From Armatimonadota bacterium (GTDB lineage Bacteria; Armatimonadota; Fimbriimonadia; Fimbriimonadales; Fimbriimonadaceae), in assembly GCA_018268395.1 (NCBI GenBank), contig JAFDWQ010000003.1, positions 36,128-100,127 of the forward strand: a DNA stretch of 64,000 nucleotides, given 5' to 3'. The position numbers and the translations under genes were made by a program. This document shows, in pieces, positions 61,437 through 64,000 of the stretch. Under the pieces are notes generated by a model. The model made no database searches, was not told the origin of the DNA, and worked only from the letters and a program-made list of their open reading frames with translations. Position 1 is the first letter of the stretch. The number at the start of each line of letters is the position of its first letter.

Positions 61437-62183
61437 CTAGTTAACGGCAACCGACTCCCCTTTCTTTAGAGCGATCAGGGAGTTGTACTGGGACAAATTG
61501 TCAACGTCGGCGCCGATCTCTGCGAACGGCGTCTCGATCGCCCGTACGGGGACTCCGAGGAACCGTCCGATGATCCGCTCCAAAGCAGCGAGGCTCAGTG
61601 ATTTCGGAAAGACCTTAGCGAGCAAGACGCGGGCCAAAGTGCCGAATCCGACGATCGCCGCAAGACGGCCCGGGCTCTTACGGGCCGCGTACGCCCGTTG
61701 CAAGACGGGAAGCGCCCGCTGCATCAAGTCGGTGCTCATCAACGCGATGTTGCCTCCCGTGAACTCGCCGTCCTTCAATCTGAGCGTGGTGCGCTTCATT
61801 CCAGGAAAGGCCTCGTCGCACAAACGGACAGGAATGACGGGGTAGTTCAGCGCCGCCTGGACGTCGGCCCGTCGGACGAAGTCCTCGAGCGCGGCCGTCG
61901 TCAGGCACGGAAGGTCGGCGGTGACGAGCAAGAAACTTCCGGTCGAGACCGCGTCCAGTCCGTTCTGAAGGCTTTCGATGAACGACGCACCGGGAGCGAC
62001 CTGTCGGTAAGGGCCTTCCGGGGCTTCACCGACCACGATCGCGCCTCCCAGGGGCGAAACGGCAGAGATGACGGTCTCGAGCATCGTCCGACCGTTGTAG
62101 GGCAGTTCTGCACGGAACCGGCACCCGGTCGCTTCCGCCGTTTCCGGGTCGCACAGACCTCCCGCCAAGATCACGATGTCCAT
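61437..62183 (-). CDS. MobA-like nucleotidyltransferase family protein
   Basis: 248 residues from ATG 62183, overlapping ispE by 13 nt. MDIVILAGGLCDPETAEATG is the nucleotide-binding signature, GRTMLETVISAVSPLG follows, and LLVTADLPCLTTAALEDFV holds the metal-binding Asp region; VDNLSQYNSL near the end is typical of IspD/MobA-like enzymes. The substrate is unknown. Coupling to ispE suggests a sugar- or polyol-phosphate cytidylyl- or guanylyltransferase, but it is shorter and more divergent than IspD. Confidence 0.8.
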   Translation of the reverse strand: MDIVILAGGLCDPETAEATGCRFRAELPYNGRTMLETVISAVSPLGGAIVVGEAPEGPYRQVAPGASFIESLQNGLDAVSTGSFLLVTADLPCLTTAALEDFVRRADVQAALNYPVIPVRLCDEAFPGMKRTTLRLKDGEFTGGNIALMSTDLMQRALPVLQRAYAARKSPGRLAAIVGFGTLARVLLAKVFPKSLSLAALERIIGRFLGVPVRAIETPFAEIGADVDNLSQYNSLIALKKGESVAVN

Positions 62184-62989
62184 AAGCTCTCCTCTCGCGT
62201 CAACGTACGGCACGTCCAGGCTGACAGCCCGTCCCGTTCCAGGCCCTTTTCCGCCTCGTCCGCCGCTTCGGCCGACGGGAACAGGCCGAAGACCGCCGAG
62301 CCGGATCCGCAAAGCAGTGTCCCGGTCGCGCCGAGCGCCCTCAACGCGCAGGCCGAATCCCGACACGCCACCGGGGCGACGGATTCGAAGTCGTTGTACA
62401 AGGCGTCCGGCGACGCGTCGAAGTCCCGCCAGGGGCGAGGCTTTTCGTCGAGGGCGCGGTAGGCCGCGGGAGTCGAGACGCCTTGCTCGGGCCTGGTCAC
62501 GACCATGTGCTTGGGAGCGACGTCCGGCAGCGGCGTCAAGTCTGCGCCATAGCCACGCCCCTGAGCCCTTCCCCCGACGAGGAAAAAGGGAACGTCCGAT
62601 CCGACGGCGGCTGCGACTTCCGCGGCGTTTTCCAAGGTGAACCGGCCCTTGGTCAAGCGGACGAACCCGCGGAGAAGCCCGGCCGCGTCCGAACTTCCCC
62701 CACCAAGCCCGCTTTCTGCCGGGATCCTCTTGGTGAGGCTCACCATGACGTTCGGGAGGCTGACGTACTCTTTGGCCAGGCGCCAGGCCCTTGTCACGGT
62801 GTTCTCCAAAGGCATTCCCGGCCAGTCGCACTGGAAGCCGTCCGTTTCAGAAGCTTCCATCAGAAGATCGTCGCAGAGGCTGATCGCCTGGAACACGGTC
62901 CGCAGGGGGTGGTAACCGGTGACGTCGGGAGGACCGACGCTGAGGAACGTGTTGACCTTAGCCGGACACGTCACGAGCAAGGCGTTCAA
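62171..62989 (-). CDS. ispE: 4-diphosphocytidyl-2-C-methyl-D-erythritol kinase
   Basis: 272 residues from TTG 62989. GHMP kinase motifs: PAKVNTFLSVGPPDVTGYH and KRIPAESGLGGGSSDAAGLL (ATP loop), then LLCGSGSAVFGLF. It phosphorylates CDP-ME in the MEP isoprenoid pathway. The TTG overlaps the upstream stop (TTGA), so translation is coupled to the membrane protein gene. The start is fixed by that overlap and by the family N-terminus. Confidence 0.93.
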   Translation of the reverse strand: MNALLVTCPAKVNTFLSVGPPDVTGYHPLRTVFQAISLCDDLLMEASETDGFQCDWPGMPLENTVTRAWRLAKEYVSLPNVMVSLTKRIPAESGLGGGSSDAAGLLRGFVRLTKGRFTLENAAEVAAAVGSDVPFFLVGGRAQGRGYGADLTPLPDVAPKHMVVTRPEQGVSTPAAYRALDEKPRPWRDFDASPDALYNDFESVAPVACRDSACALRALGATGTLLCGSGSAVFGLFPSAEAADEAEKGLERDGLSAWTCRTLTREESLWTS

Positions 62990-63819
62990 AAGCGTTCCTC
63001 CAACCGGTCCTCGGCAGGATCGGCGATGCTCTTAAGATGGGAGGGAACGGGAGGCGGGCCGTCAGGAACAAGGGTGACCGTCGTCGGGAAAGGCGTCAGT
63101 TCCAGTTCGTCCAGAGCCTTATCGATCGAGTCGAGCTGCATCCTTGCCTCGGTCAAAGCGGCCAAGAACTCGTGGGTCGGAGCCTCCAGGTCTCGTCCGA
63201 CCAGCCGGTAACCCAGCATCTTCATGCGAAGAGTGTCGAGGGTGGTCGTGAAGACTGCGGCTTGGGCTTCCGTCCGTTCCACCCCGCCCATGACGTTCAA
63301 ATAGTGCTGACGGTATTCGGCGATGTTCTTGTCGGCGATCCGATAGAGCTCCTGTGCCTGGCGGTCCGGCGACATCGGCTGGCCGATCCGCGGGTTGGCC
63401 ACGAGCCATCCCTCGCTGTTCGCGACCTCGTGCGCGACGATGTCGGCCCTACGCAGGGCGACGTACAGCTCTTGTGACACGCCTTCGATCGTCCGTGGGA
63501 GCTCTTGAAGGTCGGCGATCCCGCGCTTGCTAAGTTGTCCTAGCGCATGGTGGAACCGCCGTTGCCGTTCTTGGCACGCCGTCCAAATGAGCTGGAACTT
63601 GGAGTTGACGAACCGCTTCGTCTTGCTGGCGTCCCACGCCGACCAGACGAGCGCCGACGTCATGCCGAGCGCCACAAGGGTCAACCACGTTCCGCCAAGG
63701 TGGAACAGGGAGACGAGGCCCGCAGAAACCAGGAGTCCGACCAGGATCTGGACGAGCTTCCCGAAAGAGAACAGCTCCTTCAAGAACACGGCCCTGTCGC
63801 GTCGGCGGATCTCTTCCAT
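62986..63819 (-). CDS. Hypothetical membrane protein
   Basis: 277 residues from ATG 63819. Two hydrophobic helices near the N-terminus (LVQILVGLLVSAGLVSLFHLGG and LVALGMTSALVWSAW region, about 20-62) are followed by a long helical cytoplasmic domain (ACQERQRRFHHALGQLSKRG, TIEGVSQELYVALRRADIV). I recognise no family. Its layout resembles that of the protein at 9656. It lies between an amidase and ispE in one operon (gap of 5 nt upstream, 4-nt overlap downstream). Confidence 0.72.
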   Translation of the reverse strand: MEEIRRRDRAVFLKELFSFGKLVQILVGLLVSAGLVSLFHLGGTWLTLVALGMTSALVWSAWDASKTKRFVNSKFQLIWTACQERQRRFHHALGQLSKRGIADLQELPRTIEGVSQELYVALRRADIVAHEVANSEGWLVANPRIGQPMSPDRQAQELYRIADKNIAEYRQHYLNVMGGVERTEAQAAVFTTTLDTLRMKMLGYRLVGRDLEAPTHEFLAALTEARMQLDSIDKALDELELTPFPTTVTLVPDGPPPVPSHLKSIADPAEDRLEERF

Positions 63820-63824
63820 GGTCT

Positions 63825-64000
63825 TCAGGGCATCGGAGGACGGCGGTAGCCCCAAGGAAGGGCCCGTTCGACGGCGTGGGCCGTTCTCAAGAGGTCTTCG
63901 TCCCGGTTGACGGGGCCTGTCAGGCAGAGCCCCACGGGGAGGTTCCTGGCGAAGCCGCACGGGAGCGACAGCGACGGGTAGCCGCCCAGATTGGCGGGGA
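63825..64000 (-). CDS. C-terminus of an amidase, GatA-like (partial, runs off the window)
   Basis: The last 58 codons read on the minus strand as NLGGYPSLSLPCGFARNLPVG, cut here to NLGGYPSLSLPCG, then LCLTGPVNRDEDLLRTAHAV and a stop at 63825-63827. The NLGGYPSLSLPCGF ... LPVGLCL pattern with the LLRTAHAVE helix is the C-terminal end of amidase-signature enzymes, closest to the GatA subunit of the Asp-tRNA/Glu-tRNA amidotransferase. The catalytic Ser-Ser-Lys lies outside the window, so GatA versus another amidase cannot be decided. Confidence 0.8.
   Translation of the reverse strand, partial: PANLGGYPSLSLPCGFARNLPVGLCLTGPVNRDEDLLRTAHAVERALPWGYRRPPMP

Overview
The window is GC-rich (about 62-65% in most stretches) and comes from a diderm bacterium. 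No rRNA, tRNA, CRISPR array or intact transposase is visible. The gene set suggests Armatimonadota, probably the Fimbriimonadia. It has several pseudopilins with an [15 protein letters not shown] helix and a long C-terminal domain, a PSCyt1/PSCyt2/PSD1 cytochrome protein, a two-domain DUF1080 protein, a PEP-CTERM protein, many secreted beta-propellers and a heptose-type LPS core operon. The phylum is an inference from gene content; a planctomycete or a related group is not excluded.

Layout. (1) 1-3212 is an accessory island of lower GC. It holds a small leaderless gene, a DNA methyltransferase and a partner protein with a PD-(D/E)XK-like motif, so it is probably a restriction-modification pair. 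(2) 3671-8432 carries secreted or surface proteins around a tandem array of hairpin-forming repeats (4426-5332). (3) 8502-15007 (minus strand) holds a thioredoxin, two unknown proteins, the 1004-residue cytochrome/PSD1 protein and mtaB. (4) 15121-19233 is a tightly overlapping LPS operon: lpxK, a lipid A acyltransferase, two GT9 heptosyltransferases and the HldE cytidylyl-type domain. (5) 19196-27174 (minus strand) contains prmC-def-fmt plus a J-like/propeller protein, then a WD40 protein, hflX, an outer-membrane protein and a glycosyltransferase. (6) 27257-32687 holds dnaA with a DnaA box over its -10, thiamine pyrophosphokinase, an FHA protein, a diguanylate cyclase, yraN and a MATE-like transporter. 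(7) 32778-35345 is three tandem pseudopilin paralogues, followed by a GH26-like hydrolase and proS.

(8) 38278-40053 is the most unusual part. An FG-GAP propeller gene is interrupted by one in-frame UGA that is followed by a hairpin fitting the bacterial SECIS rules, so it is a candidate selenoprotein. Next to it, 39614-40053 has its own promoter, several UUCG-capped hairpins and an intrinsic terminator but no convincing ORF, so it is a candidate structured RNA of about 430 nt. (9) 40108-54846 is a mix of secreted hypothetical proteins, a nitroreductase, a lone pseudopilin, a zinc-ribbon protein, DUF1080, PEP-CTERM, DinB, DUF2071, MFS, ThuA and GT39 genes. (10) 54883-64000 holds a 1056-residue BNR-type propeller, a creatininase-family enzyme, rmuC, ispE in an operon with a nucleotidyltransferase, and the C-terminus of an amidase (GatA-like) running off the edge.

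A recurring signal ties the window together. At least twelve genes have a TANNNT-type -10 hexamer ending only 5-7 nt before the start codon and no Shine-Dalgarno sequence, which implies leaderless transcripts. I used this to choose several starts (mtaB, prmC, yraN, rmuC and others).
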